DNA from: Brachypodius melanocephalos
Taxonomy: Eukaryota > Chordata > Aves > Passeriformes > Pycnonotidae
Direction of reading: 5' to 3'
DNA length: 64,000 nucleotides
Assembly (NCBI GenBank): GCA_013398615.1
Contig: VZSR01000514.1
Span: 9,396,131-9,460,130, forward strand
Part shown: positions 1 to 12,600 of the stretch, one piece after another
How positions within the stretch are numbered: the first letter of the stretch is position 1
Layout of the letters: the number at the start of each line of letters is the position of its first letter
Made by a program: the position numbers and the translations under genes
Notes under the pieces: generated by a model
The model's database searches: none
What the model saw: the letters and a program-made list of their open reading frames with translations, nothing else
What the model was told of the DNA's origin: nothing

Positions 1-3000
1 ACAAATGCACAGAGGGAAATCTCTGACAGAGATGGGTGCAGAAAATAGGCCAGGCAGATGCAGGCAGGCAGGAGGAGAAGTGGCTCAGGTTTGTCCAACA
101 GGAGGGGAAAGGAAACACCCCAGAATGGGAGAAAAGTCTGTTTGGAAAGCCTCCCCTCACAGAACTCTCAGCATAATCTGCAATGCTCCTAAATTACAGG
201 TCAGCTTGGAGAAAAACATGCAGACATCACATATGGAAAACACCATTTGAAAATGTTCCAAGACATCCTACGTTTTTCACTATTGGCAGCTCCTCAGCAT
301 GTTCAAGGAAAAGAGTAAAAGGCAGCAACATCCACAAACCATCACACTTGCCCTCAAATTGTGCTTTCATCCAGTGATTGATCTGATTGACACACACCAT
401 TCTTCTCTACAGATTAAATCATCATAAACTAAAACACCTTTTAATGCTTCTATTTTTCTTGAGAGGAAGAACACTGAGCTTCACTAAAATCAATAATGAA
501 CATCGTTAATGAGCAGATACCACCAGGTGCTGACTGCTTTCAGGGGCCACGTCCATAACACCCCATCACTGCTACCAGGACAGGTGAAGGAGATGGCACC
601 ACTGCTAAAAGCTCACAGTAACCACAGGGCAGACTCCAGCATGAAGCAGAATCGAGCAGCAGGGGAACGGGTGGGAACTCCTGATTGCTTTTAGAGTTCT
701 CATTAGTGAAGAAAATATCCTGCTGACCCCCACTGCACAGACATTACATCTAATCAGCCAAATCTCCTGCATGTGAAATTGAAATTAGGAAGGCCCAGGG
801 GACCACTTCACTTCAGGACTCTTCAGTTTTTATTTGGACTTATCTAATACAAAGAAATACAAAAGTAGTCAACTCCAAGCCTGCCTGACAAGCACCTCAA
901 GCAGGCAATAGAGTGCCGTAAGTGACCACATCAAACCCCTCCGAGGTTTTCAGTACTATTGTATTTGACCTTTAATTAAAAAACACTTCTAGGCAACATC
1001 CAATTTTGCTGCTCCCCTGAGTGGGTTTCCACTCTACAGGATTTGATGAATTTGAACCTTGTTTCATCCTTTCTGAAACTCTTCAAAGCATGAAAGGAAC
1101 AGCATGTGGATTACATTTAGATACTTTTTGTTCTTGGTGCCAATTTACCATTGCTTGCCCCAGAAGAAATTGTTTAAAGGGCGATAAGAAAAAAAAATAA
1201 AAAAAGTCATAAAGCTTCCAGTTGCCTGACCAGAATTCACGGCAGAGCAGCAGCATCTTCAGGGCTACCCAGAGGTCTACAGAATAAATGAGTTGGTGGA
1301 TTTGATTGAAACCACCATGACAACTGCTGCCTTGCCAGAATCGGGTCAGGATTATAGAAATCCCTCAAATTAGGGCTACCTCTCAAAATCACAACCAGGA
1401 CAAGGCAGGAAGTGTCAGCAATGTCTTTCCCACTGCTGCCAGAATGATGATCAGCACCTAAAGTTTGTAAAAGCAAGTCCTTGGAGATAACCCTCCAAGA
1501 ACCAAGCTAATGCCCATCTTTAGGGTAACAAAGGGGAAAACTCGAGTTGCCAACAAAGCCATTTTGTGGAGAAAGGGGACTTTTGCAGTGGAACCAATCC
1601 TGCACCTTCCCCACGAGCACTAATCCCTTCAACAAAAGCTGGAAGTAATAAAAAGCTATTCAGGATGCAGTCTGGAACAAATCTACCACAGCGTTTTTTT
1701 CAGACAGTTAAAGTATATGTCAAGCTAAAGGGACAGCAAACACAGAGTGAAATCTGCTCTGTGTGCCTTTTACTGAAAAATACACACAGGGCCAGTGGTC
1801 AAATGCACATGGGTACAACCCAGTGCCCTCCTCTCCCAAGGAGGAGCTGCTCCTCACATCTGCAGAGTCACCTACAGCCTCCACTGACTTCAAGAACAAT
1901 TGTCTTTTCTGGGCAGCCTTGAAAATTACATAGATTTCCTCAACAGCCTCTTCAGCTGCATTTGGAAACCTTGGCCTCTGAAATATGTATTTGCAACAGA
2001 GGCAAAGAAAATAAAACAGCTTAAAAGAATACTCAGCAGTGTAAATAAAACAGGTCTAAAAGGTTTGTTTTAGTTTTAAGTATGCAGGAATGAGAATGCC
2101 AAGGTTCAGCTTCCTGTTGAAGGCACTACAGCCATTTCCTGCCTCATCTCATCATAATTAACATGCCAAGACAGCTGGACTTTATCAGAATTGTTTCATC
2201 AAAAAGCAACAACCTTTGAAGACCATGGCCTTTTGTTTCCATCAGTAAAGGCATAACCAGGCCAATTTCCATTGCTTATCCTTAATGATCATAGCTGTAA
2301 TTTGTATGTAAATTATCAGTTAAATCATTTGAGATCTGCAAGGCTCAAACCATGATTGAGGAAACACTTAAAAGACTTCTGTAAAAGAGCAGCAGCCAGG
2401 GACCCTTGTGAGGTCGTGGACTTCCCCAGGCTCAACATCCCATAGGCAGGGAAGGTAAAGGGCATTTGGCCATTGTGTACCACTGCCTGCCCCACAGCAC
2501 ACACAGGGAAGACACAGCTCCTGCTTCACTCTTCCACCTGCCTTGGAGCACAGCATCTTCAATTAGATGTGGCATCTGGGGTACGACAGATTTTTGGAAG
2601 AGGAAAAGAAGGCTTTCAAGGCACTAGGCACACCACACCAAGTCCCACCCCTGACTTACACACGTATCTCAAATCATAGCTCTCTTTCAGCAGCCTGGTA
2701 TTAACCCAAGGGAGTTACTATGATGCAACTTTTCATTGAGCACAGAATACTTGGAGGGACCCAGTGCTGCGACCCTTCAATCATTGTCCTGCTTCCAGCT
2801 CAGACCTGGGGAGGCTGTGCTGCTCCCTCAGCAGACAGTGGGCACCTTTTCAAGAGCAGTCCAACAAGGAGTTGCCTGTGGAATGCTCTGCTCAGGCCCA
2901 AATCTGTTTTCTTGCAGTTTCCTCCCTTCCATCTCCATGGCCACGCTTTCCCCGCCATCCGCGATGTTTCAACGTTGGTACTTGAGAGGCATCTTTCACC

Positions 3001-4673
3001 GAGACCAGGGAAAGTGTGCCTGGCCCCTGCTGCACACACACCCTTGTCCCAGCAGATGGACACTGTCAAGGGCCTTTCACCAGCTCCCCAATCAAGATTG
3101 ATTAACAGTAGCCTAAAATGATAGCTCGTTTTACAAGAACGTCATTAGCGCAAGCACTGGGCACTGCTCCCTGTTGCTGGAAGGGCAGCAATCCTTCTGA
3201 GGCCATCACAGAGCACAGCTGCCTTGAGAGCAGGTCCTTTACTTATTCCAAAAGCCATTTATGCTCACAATGGATCACCAAAGCCACCACTGCAGATCAG
3301 AAGCACAACTCTCACCAAAAATGCCGCAAGCCCTTTTCTGACCAACACCAGTAAAAGCTTTAAGGAACAGCAAACATTGGAAATGTTTCCTAAAAGGAAT
3401 TTCTAACCATGGCTCCATTTCAGGGCAGCACTAACACTGCCTGGATTGGTGGGTTTTGCCTAGACAACCTCTTTTAAAAGCAGTGTCCCTTTTTCAAGCT
3501 CCCCAATTCTCTTTGCCACCACATTCTTCCATCAGGGCAGCCTCCAGCTGCCTGATCTCAGCCCCTTCCAGAGGCACCCATGCATCAGCCCAGGGTTAAT
3601 CACATTAACAGATGGCAGAGGCCAAACAGGCAGCTAGGAACTTATATCACTTTAAATAGCATCTAATGTTTCACAGCTTCAGGCCAGGGGCAGCGGCACA
3701 CAAAAGGCACTAACCAGGGGAGCCAAAATCAGGCTCGTGCTTTATCACCTGAACAAGTGTTCCAAGGTGCAGTGCAGCTGCCAGCTCCTGATCACCCTGA
3801 GCAGCAAACACACTCCCTGCCCACTGTGGGTGCCACTCACTGACATCTCCCCCAAAGGGTTTCTGTGCTCTCTGTGTTATTGACTTTACCAGGCACCAGC
3901 AACAGCAAACCACCAGTCACCGAGGGGGTTTTGCAACACTGCGTGGTGGCATAAGGGGCCAATACGGATTTTATATACTTTTTTTTCCTCTCTAAGAGTG
4001 CTCTATTTAGAGTTTATTAATAGCTTTATGAATTCTCTAAAGGGGATGAAGTTTAACACATTCAGATAGGTTTAAGACTCTTTCAGCTCATTTTCACCAT
4101 ACATAAGTAACACAAAATGTGTATTAAGCACTGAACTGCCTTCTTTGCAACAAACCTTAAAGTCCTTTGCAGACAAAAGAACCTCACTGTCTCCAAATTC
4201 ATTCTCCCTGGGGAGATTTCTGCTGAGATTAGGGATTGAAGGATTTTCCTCACTACAACTTCATTTTTTTTAAAGTTTTCATACCACCTTTTAACAAAAT
4301 GAGCTGGATCTTTGTTTCTTCCGTTGAATTTCTGCTGGGGTTCAGGAAAGGTTAGTTCATCTGTGAGAGTCTAAACCAGACAAAGACTGAACTTCAATTC
4401 AGGAAGAAAGGAAAGTGCAGAAATGCCAGGAAGAAGGGAAAAAAGAAAGTACAGACCAGAAAAGCACGTTCAAAAGAATATTAGTTTATTTTTGTTTTTC
4501 TTTTCCAAGTTACTAGCTACATGAAACAGAAAACAGAGGAGGACAAAGACAGCACTATTTGACAGTACATGCAGTTAACAATCAAGAAGCTCTGAAGACA
4601 GGAGTGCAAAAGATGGGGCATAATTCTCCACGTGGATCTTGCTAGTGACTTCTGGCAGTTCGCTGTTACTTAC
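1..4673 (-). other. FGFR2: FGFR2 intron 4 (partial)
   Basis: This intronic sequence is bounded by the exon 4 donor and runs off the left edge. I searched both strands for the Ig2 exon (expected to start RAPYWT) and for other coding blocks and found none. It is mostly unique, moderately AT-rich DNA with short A-rich or T-rich runs (for example near 1190-1205 and 3980). I recognise no retroelement with confidence. Short open frames here, such as those near 1566-1922 and 2720-3121, lack domains, splice context or repeat-free coding character. Confidence 0.8.
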
Positions 4674-4748
4674 TCATCTGGTTGCTGTCATTCACAAAGT
4701 CCTCGGACCCATCATTGTCGTCTTCATCATCCCCAGAGGAAAGAGCAT
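4674..4748 (-). CDS. FGFR2: FGFR2 coding exon 4 (acid box)
   Basis: This 75-nt exon encodes the acid box of fibroblast growth factor receptor 2, the extracellular acidic linker between Ig domains D1 and D2 that takes part in receptor autoinhibition. Read on the minus strand it completes codon 129 (Asp) and runs to Met153, plus the first base of codon 154. The acidic core reads GDDEDDNDGSED, followed by FVNDSNQM. The exon follows an AG acceptor (TGTGCAG) and is followed by a GTAAGT donor, both visible. Entry and exit are phase 1 and the length is a multiple of three, so skipping keeps frame. The next exon, expected to begin the Ig2 segment with RAPYW, is not found in 1-4673 and must lie beyond the left edge. 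Family assignment rests on recognised similarity to vertebrate FGFR2 and on the matching order of the neighbouring exons. Confidence 0.95.
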
Positions 4749-5447
4749 CTGCACATTAAAAACAACCAAGTCTTTAAACCAGCCTATCTTGTTTTTTACA
4801 GACAAATAAATTGATAAGCTACATCTTTTAGACTACAGAGTATATCAAGGAGAACAAGCGTTTGTGTTAGTTGTGCAGAAGCTAGAGAAAAAGAAAATCC
4901 AGCCACTAAATGTGCTATTTCCACGTAAAATTGTAAGAAAACTAGCTAATAGTCCTTCCTGAAGTGCTACAGAGATTCCCAAGGGAGTTTGCTAATTGCA
5001 AAAATCTCTTTCCACTTAATATTTTAACTTCCGTTAAAGAAATGCAGTTGAACAGACTGAGCATCTCCAGAACAATTTATCCCTAACTTGAAGGATGTAG
5101 AGCACACATATGCCTCTTCTGATGCAGGGGGCAAAAACCTGTATTCATTCTACTAGCTTTATCATCATCACAGAGGAGCTCTGTCTAATTTAATCCTGTC
5201 AGAGTGGCATAAAACAGAGAGCTCTACATCTGCTGTTAAAGACTGTAGACCCCATGGAGCAAAAAAGGAGTAGATACAAACTGAGCCCATTTCAGGGTCA
5301 GGACAAGGAGAAAAATCCCCAAAACAGCAACAAAACTCATTTTAATTTGTTGTGCCTAAGTGGACTGTTTCATGTTAGGTCATAATGTGTCTTAACATCA
5401 ACATTTCACACCTTCTGCATGCAAAAACCTGCGTGTGACTCACTCAC
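4749..5447 (-). other. FGFR2: FGFR2 intron 3
   Basis: This short 699-bp intron lies between the D1 exon and the acid-box exon. It starts GTGAGT and ends TGTGCAG on the gene strand. No repeat or open frame of note is seen. Confidence 0.93.
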
Positions 5448-5714
5448 CTGTAACATTTACAATGAAGTACAGAGTATCACTGTCTAGGGTCCTAACAGCA
5501 GTGCAAGCATAGAGGCCCGAATCCCTGGCCGTGGCATCCTTAATTTGTAAGTACTCCCCAATAATGACTGTCCTATTGTCGGGCCCCAAAGGGAGCCCGT
5601 CCTTAGTCCAACTGATCATGACGGCGTCTCGCAATTGACAGCGCAACTCAAGCGGCTCTCCTGGAAGTGCCGAGTAAACATCTGGCTGAGAGATTTGGTA
5701 TTTGGTTGGCGGCT
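5448..5714 (-). CDS. FGFR2: FGFR2 coding exon 3 (Ig-like domain D1)
   Basis: This 267-nt exon encodes the first extracellular Ig-like domain (D1) of FGFR2, residues 40-128, plus one base of codon 129. It begins [20 protein letters not shown]. The Ig-fold marks are Cys65 (in LELRCQL), Trp75 (in ISWTKDG), the DSGLYAC motif (residues 104-110) and Cys110, which should pair with Cys65. N-glycosylation sequons are Asn86-Arg-Thr and Asn126-Val-Thr. Residue numbering is three higher than human because of a longer signal peptide and one extra Val. The acceptor is CCTTCGCAG and the donor is GTGAGT. D1 is not needed for ligand binding in this family and works with the acid box in autoinhibition. The exon is symmetric (phase 1-1), so its omission gives an in-frame receptor without D1. 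I see no frameshift or missing key residue. Confidence 0.97.
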
Positions 5715-7139
5715 CTGCGAAGGTGGAAGGAAAGGAGGGAAAAGTAGAAGAAAGAGAAGGGAAAGGAGAGAATTTCCAACACAGGTCAGTGAAGGCCCCT
5801 TTTCATCCATGGAAATCAAGTTACGATCAATAAAAAATATAGTTTCATCCAGATTAGCCCAGTATGCTGTGTTGTAAAACTGAACCACGTGCAGGTTATT
5901 TTCAAGAAGTTCACAAGTAAAGCACAGGCACTATTGATCTATTGACTATGCCACTATCTTGGCATGTCCCTTGTCCCCAGTGCCACACCAACGCATGACT
6001 CTTCTCATCAGTCACAGAGAGCAGGGGACAGTGAGGGCTGCAGAACCTGGAGGCTTCAAAGGGCTTGTAGCAACAGGAGGGGTTCAAAAGGCAAATTTCA
6101 TTTTCTGTCTTAGCATTTGGGTTCACAATTCAAATGAATAATTATCTTTCCCCCCTGATTCTAAGTTGCTTTTTATTTTTTGAAACCTAGGAAGTGCTGT
6201 TTTGAAAGAAAAGGATGCCCCAAAACCCTTTCGCTCACTAAGCTAATAAACACGAGCTCCTACACACAGCATATGTCTTTTATTTTTCTCCCTGTGCCCA
6301 TCACAAAGCCACTACATTTGCCTTCTACACTACCAGCACTTCTCTCCATGACAGTAACTTTTTCCTTTAAATTCTTTTTTGCTTCATTACTTATTTCACA
6401 ACCTCTCCCAAGTGGAATACAGCAGAAACCCAGGAGCACAAGCAAAGCTTTTAAAGTCAAAGTATGCACAGAACGAAATAGCTCATCCATCAGCTCCCTT
6501 TTGTAACCCAGTAACAGGAATGTCAAACCACAGCCTTTTTCCAAAAAAACATCCCTGGGAAACTACATCTGCCTATAGTTACTAGAGCTTCATCCCTCCC
6601 TTGCAGGGCCAGCTCTCAGCAGGGGGAGAGGAACTGCAGCCCCGGGCACTCCAGACTGTCTCCACAGTGCAGAGGGAAGGCTCAGCACACCTAGGATGAA
6701 CTCAGGCTGTCCCACATACAGGCACTGCTTCTGGACCTGGTTTCTCCCTACCATCACACCATCCCTCTCCCAAGGGCCTCGCCAAGGGCAGCAGGAATGG
6801 TAAATAAAGGCAAGAAGCACAGAGGCATCTTCTGTTTGCTCATGGGGAGGGTCAGAGTGCACAGACAGCTGCTCTCCGAGCACCCCAGACACATCCTGCC
6901 CTGCACAGGAACCAACTGTGCACCCAGGAATAAATAAAACACCTCTCTGTCTGCCTGGGACTCTGAGGGAGTACTACAAGGTGACTCTTTGATGTCCACA
7001 CTTCCTTTAAAGAATGCCAAAACCCTGAAACCAGTGCTCCTCATCCTTGGGTTGTCATTTTTGACACGCTTTCAACAGGGTGCTTGCCTGAAACAAGCAC
7101 CACGTCTGAGCATCCCTGTAGATGGGAGTCTGGAAAGGC

Positions 7140-7237
7140 TGAAGTTCTGTCAGTAGCTGAGTTTTGTGCAAGGAGCAGGGAGTTGGGACTTGATGGTCCC
7201 CATGTGTCCCTTCCAACTCAAAATATGATTCTGTGAG
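7140..7237 (+). mobile_element. CR1 LINE 3'-end fragment
   Basis: The fragment shows the CR1 3' end: GGGACTTGATGGTCC, then CCTTCCAACTCAAAATATG, ending ATTCTGTGAG. Only the terminal part is kept, so it is a dead, 5'-truncated copy lying antisense to FGFR2 in intron 2. Confidence 0.8.
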
Positions 7238-8827
7238 CACTAGAAGGGCCCAGCACAGTGGGGTACTCATGCCTTTAGATATCAGGTTCTACTGATGGAC
7301 TTGAAGACCCAGTTTTTCTCCCACTCATCCTGAAATCCTGTCATTACAGGAATGTGCCCTATCAAAGCTTCTCTTGCCTTTTTTTCATTAGGGCAAACGT
7401 TTTTTCAAAGAACAGATTTGACACACACATCACACCAAGGTGGCACATAAAACCCATCCCAACACAACCAGTTACAGAAACTAAAAAGCTTCTTTGATTT
7501 AGATTTTATAACAATGTCTCTAAACATTCTAGCGTGCAGATTTCCATCTCAAGAGTCTAGGACAGGCTCCAATACAGATTTATACCCCTTTTAAACTAAT
7601 TCAGTCTTGCTGATACAGTCACGAACCCACAGATCTGCAATGCAGGTGTTTCACTGAGTGCTACACTACGCTCTCAGAAATCAAATTTCCAGAAGGAGCA
7701 TGGGCTCCTTTCTACATATATTTCATCACAGTAATGAGGGTGTATTTTTTAAAATTAGATTTCACTGTCAAATAAATATGGTACCTGAAGCCAGTTATCT
7801 AATTTACTTTGAAGTCAGTAAGACTTCTTTGTAATGCTCTACCTGCAAAGAAAACTTCTTTTACAGAGTTTACACTGTGCCAAAAATGTAGGAGTCTAAA
7901 AATGTCTTTATTTAAACTTTTCTGAAAGCCACCTCAGCCATCCTTTAAGTGCATTAGAGCCTTCTGCTGAACAGTGCCAGGAGACTCACAGGATGAGCCC
8001 ACACACAATTAAAAGGAAATTAAAATGAAAATAATTTTTAACATCACATCCCTGATTTCCTCTCTTTTTAAACTACTAACCCCAAATTTGCACTGAGTTT
8101 TTCAACCCAAATCCAAACTTGAGGACAGTAATTTATTTCAAAATTACAATTTTTTTTAAAAAAATGCCTTTTACAAAGAAAATCACTAGTATATTAAAGA
8201 AAAACAAGTTTCAAACAGGTATTAGCATTTGGTATATATTATCCTCTTCCATTTCTTTCTCTCTAGAGTATCAGGGAAGATGCAGCAAAGTGTTGTCATG
8301 ATATAATGAAGTCATGTTTGGAAATTGTGAGTTATTTCAGGTAAGCCTTTGTGTTGCCAAACTAGAATGTAGCAGCACTTAAGACTGTCACTTTTTATAA
8401 TGTTTGCCTATAAACTTTTTTTTCCAGTGTGGGTTTGAACTGGTGCCCAAAAGCAAACAGAGAACAGGTGGGATTCTGAGGCACGAATCCACCCAACAGC
8501 TTCACTGCGAGAATCAACCAGTTCAAACTGTTCAGAAACTCCCATCAGCACATAAACAACCTATGCTGCTAAGTTAACTCTCCCTGGGACACTACACATG
8601 GATTTTTGCACTGCTCTGAAATTCAGGGACAAATTTTGAACTCGTGTCCACACTGTACCATCAAACCAATGGCTCCCCTGTGGCTGAAAGCAGGATTCTT
8701 TCTGCTATCACATCCAGCTTTCCCTGCCATCACATCCAGCTCCTCCAACCCTCTTGGAAGCTCTGCCTTGGAACTGGATCCTCAGCCATCACCAGAGGCC
8801 TGTGAACCAGCCCTTTGCTGGGTTTGT

Positions 8828-9034
8828 TAGATTGGATAGAAAGAAGTTTTTACAATGAGGGTGGCAGAGGCACAGGTTGCCCAGAGAGGCGGTGGGTGCC
8901 CCATCCCTGCAAACATTTCAGGACAGGGCTGTGAGCAGTCTGGTCTGGCTGAGGATGTCCCAGCTCATTGCAGGGGGGTTGGACAAGAGGACCTTTAAAG
9001 GTCTCTTCCAATCTAAACCATTCCTTGATTCTAA
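8828..9034 (+). mobile_element. CR1 LINE 3'-end fragment
   Basis: Characteristic CR1 blocks are present in order: GGTTGCCCAGAGAGGCGGTG, GCCCCATCCCTGCAAACATT, TTGGACAAGAGGACCTTTAA, then TCTTCCAATCTAAACCATTC and a degraded terminal octamer (CTTGATTCT). It is truncated and mutated, in intron 2, antisense to the gene. Confidence 0.88.
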
Positions 9035-9573
9035 AGAGGCACAAGATTCCTTTCTAAGCAAATCCTACAAATCCTGTAACTGTGGCACTGATTCCTCCTG
9101 CAAAGGTACACTACCTGACATGAATTACACCTGTCACCCCTTAGAACACCAAACAAGCAATAAAGGCATGCGCAGAATGACTCTGGGTGTTCTTAAACAC
9201 TGCAGGACAGGGGACACTGCTTCTGCTATTTTCTGCTCTCAGCTACATCCTTATTTGCAATATTGGTGCACACAATGTATTTAAACTTTATAGGTGGAGC
9301 TGTTGAACAATACTGCCATGGAAAACCAAGCTGCTGTTAAATAAATAGCTGTGAACTTTTTTCTCTGCCTGCTCACACAGCCTCACAGCATGGTTTATGC
9401 CATCCAGCCATCAAGTGGAGCAAAGACTGTTTGTATAAAAGCCATGACCACAATAGAGGACTGCGGACACTCTGACTGCTCTATTTCAGATTATTAAGAT
9501 ATGCAATTGTATTCCAAATGATGTTTCTGTTCCAGATTCAGTCCCTGAGAGATTTCTACTTCCTTAGGTTTAA

Positions 9574-9577
9574 AATT

Positions 9578-9613
<36 letters not shown>
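9574..9613 (+). repeat. ATT/ATC trinucleotide microsatellite
   Basis: An uninterrupted stretch of ATT and ATC units of about 40 bases lies in FGFR2 intron 2. The length is probably polymorphic. Confidence 0.9.
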
Positions 9614-12600
9614 GTCTCCATCTAATAAAATGTTAACAAAGAGCTGCTTATCTTAAGTCTCAAGTCATTTAGTTACTTAGTTACAGAGCCAAATAATGAA
9701 ACAATCAGCTAATAGCTAACCCCAGCAAAGACTCTCACACAACTCTCCAGAACACAAAAGCCTCAGACCCCATCAAGCCACTTTCACTTCAAAAGGCTTC
9801 AGTAAATAACTAAACACTCACCACAGTGTGCCCAGAAGGGTCAACAGACCTGACCTGTCAAGAATCCAAGAGGTTCATTGCAAAACTGAATGTCCCCACA
9901 GGGAACACCAGGCTGCCAACCACCACCACGGCTGCTGCTTCTCCTACCCCTCCTCATGGCTTTCCTGTCTCTGAGGGAAGTCCAGCAAGACCACACTGGA
10001 TGAACAACACGGAATGGGGATGTCAAATAGGTCTCATGACTTTGCAAGTCAAACCCAAGGCTTTAGGGTCTCTCCAGGAGGCAGCCCAGGTATCACCAGT
10101 CAGGTGTGCAACCTTCCCTGCCACCTCCCAAGGACAAGATGATGGGATTCTCCCTTAATTTAAACTGGCAGACCAATATTAAGTGTCTTTCCATGTCTTC
10201 TTTTGACAATGGATGACAAAATCAGCCTGCAGGGCCACCAGTTCAAGAATGCAGAGAGTCATTCCTGGCCATGATGACCATCTCCATTAGCCAAGAGCAA
10301 AACAAAGGCTCCTTAGACAAAGGGGCACAAAGCAGTGTTTGCAATTCATCCATCAGCTGCTCCAAAGCCACTGGATTCCTGCTGTCCCATTTGTACTGAT
10401 ACTGTCAGCCAGCTGCCAGCTCTGCCCAGCTCTGCCTCTGCCAGGCACCATCAGGAAGTCTCTGTTCTGATAAAACACTTTCCTTTCCAAATTGCTATAG
10501 TTCCTCCCATAATTTTAAAACACTAACAGTTTATCTTTTTCTAAATCCCTTGTCCCTGAACAAGACTCCAAAGAGCATGAATCATTTCCCCCCATCTAAT
10601 GTATTAAAACCTCAGTTGCTCAAATCTGATGAAAAAGATCTGGGTCTTGTAGGAAAGCTTCAAACACAAAACTTGAAAGAGCTATTCATGATAGTTACAA
10701 ACATAAATACATGGCAGATTCTATGTCTTGTTCCTTTAACACAAACTCCTGGGCTGCTCTATTTGATAGACTTTCACAAAACAAAGTGCCAGATTCTTCA
10801 AAATAAGATTTTCCTGGCATGTTCGTTAGCATTGTTATCCTTATAGAATAACGACATAATCATCTGACGGGTAAAGAGACAAAACCAGACCAAAAAAAAA
10901 ATTACGTAAGGAACAGGAATAATCCTCTTGCCCTGGAAATGAACACTGGCAATATAAAGTTGCCACATCATATGTGGCTGGTGCTCCAGCAAGTGTGGAG
11001 CTTCCAGCCACACTGACCTGCTGGAGCTTGGACCTCCACACCATGTCAACTCCTATTGAGTGCTACATATAATAAAACCATCTAAAAAAGTGAACCTCCT
11101 CCAATTGCAATAACTTGCCAATGTCATCACGGGTAAGGGAAAATATTACACTGCACTGTATCTTGTTTTCCTAAGCTTTGAAGGCTCAGAATAAAAAATT
11201 CTGGTGAGCAACAAAGCCACTTGCTGGAATCCTTGGACAAGAGAAAAAAAACACCTCTGCATAGGCACCCAAAAATTATCCCCATGTGATTATACCCCGT
11301 TGGTCTTGGGTCATACTCCTTGCAGCAGGTCACAGTCCCCAGGCAGCATTTGGCCACAGCCACCCAGGTCTCATCACACCCAGCAGAGGAGAGCAGCGGG
11401 ACCAAACCCCGTGAGGACGTTGCCCTGCTACGTTGGTTGACACGGGATGAGGGACATGAAAAGTTTCATCAGGGCTGCCAAGCCATTGGGTGGATCTGTC
11501 TCACCCATCCCACGGTTAAGGAAAGACTCATTTCCAAAGGGAAAGAATTTATACTTGTCTAGGCTTCGTGCAGAGATTGACAATTCCTACAGCTCTCAGC
11601 CTGATTGCTCCTACCTGCGTTTATAGACGTGAGTGTTGAGTTACGGCTGCACAGCCACGCAACCTGCGTCAAAAACGCCGAGTATCACATGGAGTATCAC
11701 ATGCTCCTGGGCTTGGCCCTGTGCTTTGTGCTGCTGGAAGCCAGGCCAGGCAAGAGTCAGAGCATGCCAAGTTCTAAGTAAACAGCAGAGAGACCAGCGA
11801 GGCCACCTCCTGCTGCTGGGAACTGCCCTGCCACTTTCTTCCTGTTTGCGCCCATTCCTCACGGTCTGCTCCTTGCAGGATGAAGAGTTCTTTACACAGC
11901 AGCACCACAGGACTGATCTCCAGACAGGGCCACAAACAGGAAAGCACCAGGATGGCTCCTGCTTTGAGGACGTGGCAACCATGGAGGGAAAGAGCACTCC
12001 CAACCTTGAGAAGCCACACCAAACTCCCTAAAATTACTGTGCTGCCTTTTGTAATTTCATCAGTTTGATGAGAAACTAAAGGCCATCTTCAGGATGTGAA
12101 TGTTTGGTTCCAGGCATTAAATCTTGACCATTTCTGTTCAAGTCACAAACTCCACCACCCCACCATCCGCCTAGAGTGAGAGCCTCTCTGCTAAGTGAAC
12201 TGAGGAGTACAACAAACCTAACACACATGTAACACAATCTCAAAAATAATTAACTGCTCTTCCAACTCATTACAGAAGAGGCTTCTCATGTAATCTATTA
12301 TACAATACAAAGGGGAAATGAATCACGTTTTGCCAGAACCTCAAATGAAAAGCTGAAAAAAAAAATTAATCTTCTCTTTCTAAAAAAGCAGAATTTGAAA
12401 CGAGGAACACTTTCTTATTGTTTCTTCTTTCAGCAAGAGCAGAACTTCAAATCTCCCTGACTGAATTCTGCACGTAACCAAGTGGCAGAGCAATTAAACC
12501 AGCTCCTGTTGTTCCACCCAGCCTTAAAGTTTGCTTGGGAAAGGCTCCATAATAAGATATACAGCCTTGGGAAAGCGTATGAGCACGTAAATTTGGTTGC

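Noticed and set aside
1..4673. Search for FGFR2 exon 5 (Ig2) in the left edge
   Set aside because: No block encoding the expected RAPYWT start or Ig2 motifs was found on the minus strand, so the exon lies outside the window.
7055..7270. Minus-strand 71-codon open frame
   Set aside because: It lies over a CR1 3' end and reads its antisense strand.
8850..9284. Open frames of 64 and 135 codons
   Set aside because: Both cross the CR1 fragment at 8828-9034; they reflect repeat sequence.
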